DNA of 64,000 nt from Dugong dugon (GCA_030035585.1 CM057481.1:10255128-10319127); one strand, 5' to 3'. Shown: positions 21,301 to 33,475, counted from the first letter of the stretch. The notes: generated by a model not told the origin, from the sequence alone. Translations and numbers: made by a program.

Positions 21301-22330
21301 AGCCACATCACATTCCCCCGAAATGACTAAATCACCGGTCTCCTTACCACATAACACATCAAGAATGAACCCAACTGCCCAAGCAAATTGCCTGTCGCAG
21401 GCCCAGTTTTTCCTGATGTCTGGATGGAAGACCCCTCCCCTCCCACATTAGTCAGCGCTTCTGGCAGCCCAGTTCGTAAGTAGAGTGGCTGCGACGCACA
21501 GGAGTGGGGCTAGCAAGCCCTCGTTCTGGAGGGTTTTGGTAACTTCCCGTTTTCTGTTTCTCAAGACCAGGCAGCTGGTCTTTGGCAGAATTCTGCGTGC
21601 TCAGCTCTGTGGAGGTGACACCGTTACTTCTTCGATTAGTCGTTTGGCTTATCTGCGTTAACCTCTCGCCTTTCACGCCAACCAATAACTGGAAGGCCCT
21701 GCCTGCCATCTGGATATTTGCAAATTGTGTGATTTTTTTTTTTTTCAAGACGCCCTGCGATTGCCTGTAAAATCCTGGACCTGTACCACTGTTTTCTTAA
21801 CAACTGAATGAAAATAAATTACTGATCGGATCCTAATTTTGCAGCTGTGCACATTTAATTGTTATTAATGGTGTGTGTGTATCTGGAAAGGCGACTTCAT
21901 TTGTGATGTATGCGCGCAGTTGCCTTCCCTAATTTGTCAGCGTTGGTAATGGGTACAGGTCACACACGAAATGAGGAAATTGCTGTGATTGTGTTGCAAT
22001 TTATTCTTGTTGTGCTGGCTCATGGGATGGACTGTCAGGGGTGAAGGCCAACGGTTTCTAATGTCTTCAATTTTTTAAATAAATTGACACCAGTTATTAG
22101 CTTAGGAGAGGCTGTGTCACAAGTTAACAGAAAAGGCTACTGCACCCTCGACTGACTGGGAGTGGTTCTTTTGAGGTCTAGAAGAGCTTGGCCTAGATTT
22201 TCTGTGTTTGGGCTATTGTGGCCTTTTGTGAGAGGGCAGCCCTGATTATTAGTGAAACTTCATTAATTGGAGCTAAGCCAGAAACCTTAACGGTAAATTT
22301 ATTGGACTTTTTTTTTTTCTTGGCTCTTAG
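21301..22330. other. Repeat-poor intron 1 island
   Basis: About 1 kb without recognised repeats apart from an oligo-T run (21730-21744). The segment 21800-22310 has mixed composition, several CpGs ('tatgcgcgcag', 'gtcagcgttgg') and blocks such as 'gcagctgtgcacatttaattg' that look like conserved regulatory DNA. This is a pattern-based guess. Confidence 0.4.
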
Positions 22331-22640
22331 GATGAGGAGGAAAGGAGTGGCAAAGAGGCTTTTTTTTCCGGGGATTTAGGGAACAAATAAACAAAAGTAA
22401 CCTCCAGGAAGTGACCCAGGATGATTGCATCCGAGAACCTCAGAGGAGGAAAGGCCCTTTTGGAACGTGTAGCTGAGTTCTCATCCAATGCTGGATTCAT
22501 CTGGTCCCTGCTCAACACCTCCAGTGGCAGACTGTGCATGCCCTTCTAAGGCCATACACTCCCTCTTTGTTCAGTGTGAATCATGAGAAGAATCTTTTCT
22601 TAATCGTAGCATTGCTTTCTGGAGCTGTATATTATATAGT
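22331..22640. other. Unique intron sequence
   Basis: No gene or clear repeat seen. The block near 22490-22545 weakly resembles old repeat DNA. Confidence 0.4.
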
Positions 22641-22643
22641 AGA

Positions 22644-22969
22644 GCATTGGCGGGTCAGTATTAGAATTCTCACCTTCCCCGCGGGAGACTCCGGTTCGAT
22701 TCCCAGGCAGTGCACCTCATACACAGCCACCACTCATCTCTCAGTGGAGGCTTGTGTGTTACTGTGATGCTGAACAGGTTTCAGTGTAGCTTCTAGACTA
22801 AGATAGACTAGGTGATCTACTTCTAAAAATGAGCCAGTGAAAACCGTATAGATCACAACAGTCCGATCTGCAACTGATCATGGGGATGACGCACGACTGG
22901 GCACTGTCTGATTCTGTTGTGCATGGGTCACCATGAAGTGGGGGCTAACTTGACGGCAGCTAACAACAA
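22644..22969 (+). repeat. tRNA-Gly-headed SINE, long form
   Basis: Best preserved copy of the family: B-box 'cggttcgattcccaggcag', body 'cagccaccactcatctctcagtggaggcttg', 'gaacaggtttcagtgtagcttctagactaag', 'gatcacaacagtccgatctgc', and the tail 'cttgacggcagctaacaacaac'. A TATAGTA-like sequence lies on both sides (about 22634 and 22979), a possible target duplication. Confidence 0.88.
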
Positions 22970-23049
22970 CGTATTCTATAGTAATACTTTCTCATGTGTT
23001 ATCCCCTCAAGTATTTGAAAACTTCTCTCTCCTCACCTGCTCCCACTCC

Positions 23050-23126
23050 GCAGACACGTGCACACAAGCACACACAAACATGCACACACGAGTGTGCACA
23101 CATGCATGCATGCACACATGCACGCT
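23050..23126. repeat. CA/TGCA-rich simple repeat
   Basis: Alternating purine-pyrimidine tract built of CACA, TGCA and GTGTGCACA units. Such tracts are length-variable and can adopt Z-DNA. Confidence 0.85.
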
Positions 23127-23384
23127 TCCTTATGTGTTTTTCTCTTGGCTAAATGTTACTGGTTCCTCCAACTTTTCCAAATATGACATATTCCAGTCTT
23201 TTTCGCTTCCTTGCTTGCTTTTGTTGGACATCTTCAGTATGCCTGGAAATCTTGAGTGTTGATCAGCCCGAAGACACTGTGTGTGATGCTGAATCAACAC
23301 ACAAGGTTGCTTTTATGTTAAATGTGCTTCCTTAGGCAAGACAAATAGACTAATACATCGAAAAATATGTTTAAAATAAAGGTG

Positions 23385-23805
23385 ACAGACTAAAGATTAA
23401 TGTCTTTTTCATATAAACAACATATACAGATGTAAAAGAATGCCCCAAGACATCCATTGACCAATGAACAAATGACACTAATAGGTAGTTCACACATGAG
23501 GAACTATGAAAAAGTAAACATGATCTTACAGAAATGAAAAAGATGAAAAATGATGAGGGGCTGTTTTATACCCAGCTAAAGGCACAGATGTTTTAAAGAC
23601 ATGGTAAAATCCCATGCTGGGGCTCTTTCAGGGAAATAATGCTCTTCTGTGTGGAATGGGAGAACTTATCAGTATATATTAAAGGTTTTGTATATATAAA
23701 AAGGTTCAATATTTTGGACCCAGTAGCCCAGCTCTTAGGGAAAAAAAGCTGTGTATCCGAAGATGTTCATAGTGGCATTATTTGCAATAATGATCATGCT
23801 GTATG
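23385..23805 (+). repeat. Old L1 ORF2-region fragment
   Basis: The order 'ccccaagacatccattgaccaatgaacaaatgac', 'ataggtagttcacacatgagg', 'gatgaggggctgttttatacc' and 'gatgttcatagtggcattatttgcaataat' follows the diverged C-terminal ORF2 region of ancient L1 elements in sense. No intact frame. Confidence 0.7.
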
Positions 23806-23975
23806 TTTTGCATTTTATATATTTCAAAGTACTTTTATATTCTTTGCCTCAGGATCCAAGTATAATTATCTTCATTTTAAAGACGAGGATACCAAGGGTC
23901 AGAGAGGTTCTGTGATTTGCCCAGCATGGCCCAGCTGGAGCTTGAAGTCCAGTCATCTGATTCTAGCCTAGCGTC
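23806..23975 (-). repeat. MIR relic
   Basis: Antisense MIR: 'tatcttcattttaaagacgaggataccaagggtcagagagg' and 'gatttgcccagcatggcccagctgg'. Confidence 0.75.
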
Positions 23976-24299
23976 CTTTCCTGGTTATTTATGACAGAAA
24001 ACCCAACAACCCCTCTGTCCTGTAATAGGGGAATGGTGCTATAATAGGGGTCCGTTGCACCGTGGCACAAAGGTCAGTGACACAATTTGCAGACGTTACA
24101 GACAGAAATACTCTAGTATCTCTGGAAAAGAAAAAAGGAAAAAATTTCACATTGTGAAACTGTATACACAACGTAAACAATTTGAGTCTATGTGTATGCA
24201 CATGGGATATAGAGAAGCAGGAAGGGATGTTCCAATCAGTCCACCCCTTCCCCTTTTCATCAGGCTCACTAAATTCATAGCAGTGCCACGCTGTGTTCA

Positions 24300-24480
24300 A
24301 GTAGCAGGTGATTCTTTTCACATGCATTGTCTCCTTTGAACCTGGCACCAGCTGAGGGAGCTGGACAAGGCAAGGGCCGTCTTCTATTTGTCAGCTGAGG
24401 AAACAGATTCAAACAGATAAGGAGGCAGGGCCAAAATATGGGTCCCTCCTTGTACAGCTTTGACCTCTTAGCCCTCCACA
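24300..24480 (-). repeat. MIR relic
   Basis: Antisense MIR-like: 'cacatgcattgtctcctttgaacc', 'tcagctgaggaaacagattc', 'aggaggcagggcc'. Diverged. Confidence 0.6.
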
Positions 24481-26685
24481 ATGTCAGCTTCAGCCAATCC
24501 ATTCTAAGTAGGGTCTGTTGTAAGCAGCAGTGTCTCTTCTGGGGCTCTTAGGGGTGTTCAAAACAAACCCCAGTAGCATTAGCCAGCACACTGCCCGCAG
24601 TGACCTCGCCTGGGGGTGGTGAAACAGTGGCCCTTCCCTTAGCCTGAGCTTCAGGAGACCCAGCCGCAGGCAGCACTTTTTGTTTGATGTGAGGCTGCTG
24701 TTAGACAAAAAGCCCGCAAAGGACGGATAGACACTCATTCCTGTACATGTAGGTGACGCATGTTAAAATGACTGTCTTCCTGGAGCTCTGCAGATCAGAT
24801 GTTTGCAGTAGAGGTGATAATTAAATGGTCAGGAGAAATACAGTGTTTCCCGAGGGTATTGTTTCTGTAGATACCACTAGAAGCTGGCGACCTGATTGGG
24901 TTAAATAAAGCTGAGAGCCTGTGTCAAGGCCTTGAAAACAATATAAAGGTAAATGTTTAACAGGTACCACCAGATGTTAGATGTGGAAGTTTGGAGTCTT
25001 CTGGAGGAAGAAGCCACAGACAAAAAGAGAACAAGCCAGTGAGTGGAAAGAGATGGGCCTGAGGGCCCGGGGAAGGCTGTGTGCTTGTTCTGGCCCTGAA
25101 ACAAGGCCATGCAAGCTCCCTTCTAAATGTGCTATCTCATAGTGAAACGCTAACATTTCATAATCCCCAAGTGACTCAGGCCTGTCAAGAATGACCCCAG
25201 GCAAACACAGAGAAGATAATTGAAGGTCGCTGGTGAAGACTGGTCTTAATTTTTTACTTCACACAGGTCGGTGAGGGGAAGTGGCTCATTGGTATCCTGT
25301 GAGGTTCTGGTGGTCTTGGTTCATTTTCTTACACCACCTCAGCCATCCTGCTCATTTGTTGGTGATTATCTTGGGTGCATCTGGGTGTAGTCTCACAGAT
25401 GGAGTCTGAACTAGCAGCAGTGAAGAAGGAAATAAACAACAGAATGTATCAGAAGAGAGAAAAATTGATGATAGCTTCAGTGTAAGCCACAGACGCATGG
25501 TGAACACTTGCCGCCACTTCCTTCCGCTTCAGCCATTTGATGGTGAGATGGTGACTTACTGAGAACTTGAAGAAGAACATCAGAAAAGGTACCTTTTTTC
25601 TCCTTAGTCTCTGTTAGTCTCTGAATGCTTTATGCCCAGGCTCTCAGGGCCTGGGACACTGCGCTTTGTTCTGGCATCAGTGTCAAGGAGTGGGAGCTTG
25701 CTTTCTTCAGCAGCATTTATTTCTAAGCTACTTTTTACAAGAGCTTCCGTACTGAGTACAGGGCACGAGTTGACACATCTTCTCTGGACGTCAGTCTTGC
25801 TTCTGGAATGAGAGGACTAGATTAGATCATTATCTCCTAGAAGATGGTTTTCGTGCCACTTGGGGTAGCTCAAATGATACAGGAACAAGACACCAACTAA
25901 TTTTGAATCACTGCTCTTTTCAATTCTCTTTTGATCCTTCTCATGTCAAGGAGAAAGTCTCAGTTTGGAGCTAGTTTGTCTTTCACACCTCTCTTCGCTT
26001 ACGAATTTCTCTTTTTAACAAAGCTCAGGCTTTAGGTTTGGAAGCTTCAGACGGACAAAAGTAGTACCTAACAAGAGTTTAACAACAAGGTACGTTTTTT
26101 AAAGTTAGTTACTATTTATGGCAGGTGATAAGTGATTTTCTGTTTAAGGCAGTGACATAAAGTTTCTTTGTAGAATAAGTTATTTAAGTGAAATAACGAG
26201 TAATTTAAGGAAACATTAAATACATAATCGTTTCAGTGATATGTGCATATGGCCCAAAATTGTCCTGGGGGACTACGAGTTTGGAAACAGTGCAGTAGGC
26301 ATGTTCTGAGGGCTCTTTTAGGGTCAGTGTCTCTAAGAGTAAGTTACCAAGTTTTGGCACAGCCACCTGAAAACTAAGCTTGAAACGCGGGCTTTGAGCA
26401 TAAAACCTAGATTTCATATATTAAAACGTTTAAATAGATAAAAAATTAGCTTTAATGTGTCATAGAAAATAATTCTGGGCTAGACAGACGTTAGCCAATT
26501 AAAAAAACAAAATTGGATTTCTGTTCTAAGAAGAAAAATCTTTTTTGTCTTTTCAAAGTTCCAAAGAAAGTGCCAAAGGAAGTTCCAAAATTCCCCTGAA
26601 ATCACTTAATCCACCCTCTTCCTTTTCCCTTTCATCCTGGAGGAAGGATTGGGGCAAGATTACACTTTAATTTGGGGCATCCACA
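24481..26685. other. Repeat-poor intron 1 stretch
   Basis: About 2.2 kb with no gene or repeat that I recognise. Short open frames here carry no recognisable domains. Confidence 0.45.
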
Positions 26686-26689
26686 GAGT

Positions 26690-26920
26690 GTAGTAGTTAG
26701 GAATTTGGATTTGAGGTCCAACTGGGCTGAGCTTGAATCCTCGAAATCAGCTTGGCCACTTGTTAGCTGAGAGACCTTGGACCAGTGGCTCATGTGCTAA
26801 GCCTCAGTTTCCTCATCGGTAAAGTGAGAATCGCTATGGAAAATATGAAGATTAAATGGGGCAGTGCGTGCACTGGGCTTCCACCGAGCAAGTGCCCACC
26901 CCATCATCATCAGCATATCA
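26690..26920 (+). repeat. MIR
   Basis: Sense MIR: 'gtgtagtagttaggaatttgg', 'cttgaatcctcgaaatcagcttggccacttgttagctgag', 'taagcctcagtttcctcatcggtaaagtgag'. Confidence 0.85.
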
Positions 26921-27479
26921 TCGTCCTTGCTCTTTTGAATGAAGAGCAGTTGAGTAGGAGCTGTGGATGGTGGTCCCCATCAAGGGGTCTACTCTGCGGT
27001 CACTCTTTCCTTTGTGAGAAACACCCACCCAGTGTGGGGATGTTTCCCAGGAATCTGAGTTGGCACTGGGCGCTATTTTTTTTTTTTAACAAAAGATATT
27101 TCAGAGTGCACTGCAAGCTTCACATTCATCCCTGCAAGTAGAAGGGAAAAATCTAGTGTGGTTTTCTATTTGTCCCAGAATGACTTACAAACAGGAGGTG
27201 GTGTGGGAGCTCTTGGTAGAGTGTGCCCTGGCCTGGTGAGCGTGTCGTCCCCGAGGCAAGCTCCTGCCTGATACCCAGCGCCTGGGAACCTTCACCAAGC
27301 TCCCACAGCACTCTCAGGCCCAGGGTGAGCAGATGAGGATGGATTAAGTTGTTTCGGGAGTTCTTCACACCCTGTTCATTATTAGCAGGGTGCTTTTATT
27401 ATGAATAGATCCTTTGTTAGAAGTGTGGGGAAACTTCGTAGCAGATGAGTGCAAGTTGGTAAAGAGGTGGACGGATGAA
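26921..27479. other. Unique intron sequence
   Basis: No gene or recognised repeat; an oligo-T run lies at about 27078-27087. Confidence 0.45.
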
Positions 27480-27615
27480 AGATGACCTTTAGTGCACTTT
27501 GACTGTAAGTAAATACTTACTGAGACCTAATTCTATGCATCATTCTCCCTGGAGTTAAAAAGAAAAGACAGGCTTTTTGCCTCCAAGGAACTTGTTCTCG
27601 AGTTTGGCCAAATCA
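27480..27615 (+). repeat. L2 LINE fragment
   Basis: Short L2-like run: 'aatacttactgagacctaattctatgcatcattctccctggag' followed by 'ttttgcctccaaggaacttg'. Diverged. Confidence 0.5.
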
Positions 27616-27944
27616 TTGGCAGCCTTTCTCTGGCCTAACCTATGCCCATAGATAACAGGAAGTGATGTGGTGATTGTCAACCTAGGGAAAGGGGCTGGGG
27701 AAGTAAGCAGTCCCATCAGGGAGGCTGGGGAGACTGAGCTGGGGGTAGGAGGGGGCGGCACAGTGGAGGAACTGTGGGTGCTGTTTGAAAGAAACACCCT
27801 TTGCCTTCCTTCTGGAGAGTTTGATACATCCCTTGGCAAGGACTGTGGGCAGAGGAGACCAAGTCCTGTTTCTCCCCACTTACCATGTAAAACAACATCT
27901 ATCACTTTTCATAACAGAACAATCCATTTTTACATTTATTTGTT

Positions 27945-28190
27945 CAGCGGCAGTATGGTATGATGGTTAATGTTGTAAGCTCTGCAGCCGGGCTGCTTGG
28001 TCCTGTCCCGGCTCTGGCATTTATTAGCCGTGTGATCTTGAGCAAGTTCCCAAACTTCCTTGTGCCTCAGTTACCCCATCTCTAAAATAGAGATAATAGT
28101 AGTACCTGCTTCATAGGGTCGTTGTGGGATTAAATGGACTGGAACATGGAAAACCCAACAGGGCCTGTTTCATGTCAGCGTTCATATTCA
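27945..28190 (+). repeat. MIR
   Basis: Sense, nearly full MIR including the tRNA-like head 'gcggcagtatggtatgatggttaa', 'tgatcttgagcaagttccc', 'tgtgcctcagttaccccatc' and 'cttcatagggtcgttgtggg'. Confidence 0.9.
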
Positions 28191-28670
28191 TTAGTATTAT
28201 CAATTTATTCATTTTCATTCCACAAATGTTCTTTGAGTGCCTACAATATGCCAAGAATACCACTAGGTGCTGAAAGTATAATAGAGTGCAGCCCCCCACC
28301 CCCGCTCCAAAAAAAGAAAAACCCACTACCTCGTTCCTTGTGGGGCTTGCAGTCCTGTAGGAGAGGTCAGGATCAATAGATAGTAACCAAAGAATCACAC
28401 GTGAGATTAAGTAAAACCACATTGGGCCTGAGTGTTGCTACAAGAGTGTCAGAGGGGCTTTGACCTCATCACAGACGTCAGGGGAGATTTCTTGGAGGAA
28501 GCAGTGACTGAACCTAGCTAGAAAGGAAAAGTAGGCATTGCTAAGAAAGAAGAGCATGCAGGCAGCAGGAGCAGCATGTGCAAAGGCCCTGTTGTGGGAA
28601 GGAGCATGGAGTATCAAGAAAAGAGGCTGGTGCTGCCAGAGCAGACAGTAAGGAGGGTGAGTGCCAGATG
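28191..28670 (+). repeat. L2 LINE 3' fragment
   Basis: Starts 'caatttattcattttcattccacaaatgttctttgagtgcctacaatatgccaag' and runs through the 'tggaggaagcagtgactgaacc' and 'gcatgtgcaaaggccctgttgtggg' blocks, the typical long L2 3' region in sense, split by a C/A-rich run at 28290-28322. Confidence 0.85.
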
Positions 28671-28744
28671 GGGCGGGAGAGTTTGGCAGGACCAGCCCAA
28701 GACAGGCCCTGGAGGCTGGTTCACTGTTACCGATATTCTTTTTT

Positions 28745-28920
28745 TTTGTGATCTTAGAACTGGTACTTGTTTATTTGGAGAAAACTTGGAAAATACTGGA
28801 AAGTATAAAGAAGAAAATATAAATCATCTAATCACTTACAAACCTATCAGCCCAGTAACCAGTGTTAACAATCCTTCCAGTCCACACATTCACATAAAAA
28901 TTGTTACACATCTGTACATA
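28745..28920. repeat. Old L1-type LINE fragment
   Basis: 'gaaaatactggaaagtataaagaagaaaatataaatcatc' followed by 'cccagtaaccagtgttaac' matches a widely spread ancient L1-type 3' segment; the same motif recurs at about 49130-49330 and 54235-54320. Subfamily not resolved. Confidence 0.6.
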
Positions 28921-28921
28921 T

Positions 28922-28990
28922 TGGGGGGGGTGTGTGTGTATATATGTATGTGGGTATGTGCATGTATGCATGTCTGCCAAATGTATGTAT
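28922..28990. repeat. GT/TATG simple repeat
   Basis: A G-run followed by GT, TATG and TGTATG units; a length-variable alternating tract. Confidence 0.8.
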
Positions 28991-29637
28991 TGAGTTCTGT
29001 GTGTGAATGTATAGTCATTCAGCATTTCCTGAGCACTGCCTGGGTGCTGGGCCCTGGGGATTACAAAGGTGAGTGTGACATGCTAGGTCTCTCACCTCTG
29101 ATGCTGTTTAGGTCCGTTAGTCTCTGGAGATGGGTGCACCCTGCTGGAGGCCCAGGATTGCCAGAGGTCAGGGCAGAGCGGGCTTGCAGACCCTGGGTTA
29201 CCTCTCCTAGGCCTCTCAGAGGGGCACCAGTGTGTTCCCCCCGTAGGGCCTTGTCAGAGGGAGCCATCTGTCAGTTCATGTAACTTTTCGTTTTCTCAGG
29301 CCAGCATCGTGGAGGGCAGGGTGTGACAGGCAAGGTACACAGGGTGGGGGACTTTGTTTCTTGGCCATCCAGTGAGCCCCTGCTGGATGTGTCCATCCTG
29401 TCACACTGGTACCCAGGTGTGCCCTTAGCAGAGAGCAGTGTCTGCTGCAGCCACACAAGCAGGACGCCTGTGTACCTGGCTGGCACCTTGAGATGCTGAG
29501 GAAGAAGCTGGGAGGGGCTGCTGGTTCCAGCGTCCCAGGGCTTGAATGAGCAGTGCCCCGCCTGTCTCTACCTCCCTTCTGCCTCTGCAGGCAGAGGTTC
29601 CTTTAGGGTCTGTGCCCAGCTTAGGCAGCTAGCAGGG

Positions 29638-29885
29638 CCGTGGGTAAGAACCCCGGCCTTGCTGAGAAGCAGCCTGGGGCTCAGTCCTGGCTCTGCCACT
29701 TACTGCTGTCTGTGTGACCTTGGGTGAGGTTCTCAACTCCTCTGAGCCTCAGTTGCCAACTTTGTGAAAAGGGTATATATTAATAGCACTAACTTATGAG
29801 AAGTTAAGGGAATGATGCAGAGGGAGCATTTTGGCACAGTCTGGCACAAAGTCACCTTCAGTATCACTGCTATTATGTTGTTATT
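29638..29885 (+). repeat. MIR
   Basis: Sense MIR: 'cctggctctgccacttactgctgtctgtgtgaccttggg' and 'cctctgagcctcagttgcc' with the 'agtctggcacaaag' end. Confidence 0.88.
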
Positions 29886-29889
29886 ATAA

Positions 29890-30100
29890 GGAGAGGCTGG
29901 GAAGACTTTCATATCAAGTAGATTTGAATGCAGATCTCAGCTCTGACAATTAATCACTGGGTATGATCTGGGGCAAGGCATTTCACATCTCGGAACGCCA
30001 GGTTCCTCTTCTGTAAAGCAGGGCCGTGGGGCTGCTGTGCGGAATGGATGATGCATGTGTGCCAGGGCCTGGCATGAGGTGCCTGCTCCTCCCCTCCCCC
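29890..30100 (+). repeat. MIR
   Basis: A second sense MIR immediately after the first: 'cagatctcagctctgacaattaatcactgggtatgatctggggcaag' and 'gtgccagggcctggcat'. Confidence 0.75.
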
Positions 30101-32540
30101 CTCCCAGGAGCCCCCTGCTGTGACAGAGTCACAGAGAAGAGTCACACCTGGGTCAGGTGTGGGAAGACTTCTCTGTTTCTAGAAAATTGCTAGAGTGGAT
30201 GAGTAGGTAGGGGCCCTGGCAGCATGTAATTTACTTAATAGCAGTTCACTCCAGCTTTGCAGGGTCCGGCAGCCCCTGTCATCCTCTGCAGAGCCCTGCT
30301 TTGTAAACTCAGGAGCGACGTGGTGCCTGACTCCTAAATGGTGGGGCAGAAGGAGGGAGAGCCTGGGCTGTAAACGAGCTGGCACCCCTTGCTGACCTTG
30401 GGTGCTCTGGGAGCCTTTTCCAGGGAAATTGGTTTGCCAGGGCAGGCCCCCCGGAGTCCTCTCGAGGAGCCCTGTTGTCTGTAGATGGCCCCTGCTGAAA
30501 ACATGAACACTTCGCCCCTTCCTGCTGCGTGAGGACTTTACTTCAGGAATAAATACCGTTTTTCTTGTCTCTTACCACAAAACAGCCCTGGTCTTTTCAG
30601 GAAGCGTTTATTGACACCCCTTCCACTGGATCTCCATGGCTAATCCAGCTTTTTTTTTTTTTTTTTTATCATAACCAAACTGCCAAATCACAGGTTTGTG
30701 TTTACTTCTTTCATTTTTAAGTCAACTGTCATTGGCTGCTCATTTTCACTCTTGTTACTTTGTCATTGAAATTCGGGGAGAGTAATGTGGGGAGCTTAGC
30801 TGGGTCTCTGAGGTGTCTTGCCTTCTTTGTCCGTGTGATACATTCTTTTTCAAATTCACAGGCTTCTGAATTTTAATAGACTGCAGATGGTACCTCTGGT
30901 TGCATATTAATTGCTGAGCGTTAGAAATAACTCAGAATCACAATGTTCAGGGTTGCAGATGTACAGCACCAGAGCCAGTGTTTCTCTGGAGCCTTTGGAA
31001 AAATCCACTGTTAGTGGGCATTTTTCAATTCCTGTCACTAAAAATGTGCCGTAGAATGAAAACTGTATCAACAAATCAAGTACGCACACGCAAATAACAC
31101 ACACACCCCTCTCCTAAAAAAACATTGTGAAGCTATTCATCTGCTCAGTTAGGCGTTTGGGGCAGCAGAAAGGCCATACGTGCCCGTCCCAATTACCTGC
31201 CTGACAGTTTCCTGAACAGCATGCTTTGGACCTTATTTTCCTGCATACCATTGCTAAGTGGGTGGTAAGCTGTCAGCTGAAAGCTGACATGGGGAGGTTT
31301 TGAACATTTTTATTTTATTCCCAGTGTAGTCATTCCCGTGTGGCTGTGTGACTGGTAGCTTTTTTCCACTGTGAGTAGTCAGATCTCGGTGTGTCCCGTT
31401 CTCAGTGGGGAGCACAGTGTTCTCAAAGCGTGTGTGCGGTGCTCCCTGGTCCTGAGCGCAGGCATGTGCTGTTGAGGACCCACCTGGACCAGGTGGTGGG
31501 AAGAGAGAGGTTATGCTGGGGGAGACAGCCGGGGGTAACAGGGAGTAAGTACCATAAATGTATTTTGTGTTTCTCTCTGGAAGTCATATCTCCCCAAGAC
31601 TTGCCTGCTTAAAATCACTGTCCTTGTCACATGCAGAAGCCAGCTGGGCAGCAAGAGAAGGGATCCGTCTTGTCCTCCTGCCGAACCGATGCCGTTAGTT
31701 GGGTATCGCTGTAGGTTTTACCCAGCAGGCGAATGTGGGATCCCTCCTCCCCAGCCTAGTGTTCAGTCAGATGGCAGACTTGGCCGTCAAGTTCACTTGC
31801 CTGAGATGTGTTTGATCATCCCAGATTCAGCTGCAACAGTCTGTCCTTTGGTTGGGACAGTGAGATTAAGATCTGCGTGTCTCTTTTCATCTCTGTGCTG
31901 CTTTTTCCTCACCTGGGAAGCTAAGATAATGCTGAGCTTCCAGGAATGTCAGGTGGATGAGAGAGAGAGAGGACATGTCTGTGGGGCTGTGAAGTCCTTT
32001 CTGGAAGCCAGAGGTAACCTTTTAGTTTTGCTGGAGACTCCACCTCGCTCGTCAGACTTGGGTTGAATGCCTGGAGTTCCTATCATTGCCTAACCCCAGA
32101 CCACACTGGGATCTGGCAAGAGAGGAGACCAGCTCTTCTAGCCCATAATTCAGCAGCATGGGGCAGGGTGGATACAGACCCCGAGACCCATCTCCTGGGA
32201 GCCCCCTCCCCCATCTCAGGCCCTTATCTGGGGATTTTATGCCTGACATTTGGATACAGCCTTGAATTCTGCCAGGCCACTCCCAGTTCTGCTGTCTCCA
32301 GCCAGAGCTTGACTAAACAGTTGATAAAGCTGCAGGAAGAAAGGGAAGGCAGGAATGTGGAATCAAAATATGTGGTCTCTTGGCAGCTGGAGACTTCCGT
32401 GGCCAGAGGGTCAGTGATGGGATTGTGAAGGTGGCATGGGGCTCTGGCTTTGTCCCTGAGAGGCCTAGGGTGAAATCCAGTGCTGCAGGGAATGGAGGGG
32501 GGCAGGAGAGCAGGCTGGGAGGGGGGCCATACCTCTCCTT
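30101..32540. other. Unique intron 1 sequence
   Basis: About 2.4 kb without recognised gene or repeat other than a 19-T run near 30650-30667. The open frames at 31689-32066 and 32224-32577 carry no recognisable domain and no splice-flanked structure. Confidence 0.45.
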
Positions 32541-32554
32541 GAACATCAGAAATA

Positions 32555-33235
32555 AGGGCAATATTGTGAGTGGCCATCCAAGATACATCAATCTGTCTCT
32601 ATTTGCTGGAAGCACCAGAGGAAAAAGGAGAATCAGGAATCGGTGGAGGAAATGGAATCCATATCCAATCACCTCCATGAACAGCTACCTACTTCGTCAT
32701 GAGACCAGAAGAACTTGGTGGTGCCCGGCTACCATTTCTGAACATTTAAAGATTCTATAGAAGAATCCTGATCAAAGGAGGAAAATGAGGAACAGAATTT
32801 CAAATTCTTATGCAGTCTAGAATTTCTGGAGCCATTGAGGCCGGTTGACCCCCGCCCCCCAAACTATTACCCTGAGGAAGTCTTTTAAACCTCGAACCAA
32901 AACTATCCCCTGAAATCATCTTTGAAACAAATAATAGTCTACCCTAGTTAGAAAAGAGTGTCAGCATTAAGCATTATACTCTTTTTTAAAGAATTATCTA
33001 TATGTGATCAAATCCACAACAGCAACTCAAAAGAATAGATGAGAAGCTTAGGGGGACGATGAGTGTGTGTTACTGATGGCAAAATAGTTTGGAAAAGGTT
33101 GTCAAGAAAGGTGGCACAACTTGAAGAATATAACCAGGGTCACTGAATTGCACACGTAGAAACTGCTGAAGTGGTGTATGTTTTGTTGTGTATATTTTCA
33201 CCAAAAATTTAAATTTATATATATATATATATAAA
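32555..33235 (+). repeat. L1-type 3' end (family also at 52200)
   Basis: A roughly 680-bp non-coding segment ending in an A/TA-rich tail ('cacaacttgaagaatataacc', 'cactgaattgcacacgtagaaactgctg', then TA repeats at 33217-33234). The last 430 bp correspond block by block to 52200-52665, so both are copies of one family, most likely the 3' end of an L1-like LINE in sense. Confidence 0.7.
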
Positions 33236-33289
33236 AAACACTTCTAATGCTTGTAAGAAAAAGTAGGATAGTAATCTGCTATATACTGG

Positions 33290-33475
33290 GGGCTTCCTAT
33301 GGGCTGGGCCTGTGCCAGGCACTTACTTACACACATGATCTCATGTGATCCTCCCGACTGCCCTCTGAGCGGGTAGAAGAATTGTCCTCACTTCACAGTG
33401 TAGGGAACCAAGCCCTCGGAGGTTGCACTGTGGCCAAAGGTCAGCGGGTGTTGCACTCTGGCTGGAAGGGTTGGC
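33290..33475 (-). repeat. MIR
   Basis: Antisense MIR: 'tgggctgggcctgtgccaggcacttacttacacacatgatctcatgtgatcctcccg', 'ttgtcctcacttcacagtgtaggg' and 'gtggccaaaggtcagcggg'. Confidence 0.82.

Noticed and set aside
28576..29283. 235-codon open frame
   Set aside because: It crosses L2, L1-type and GT simple-repeat sequence and has no recognisable domain, so it is chance.
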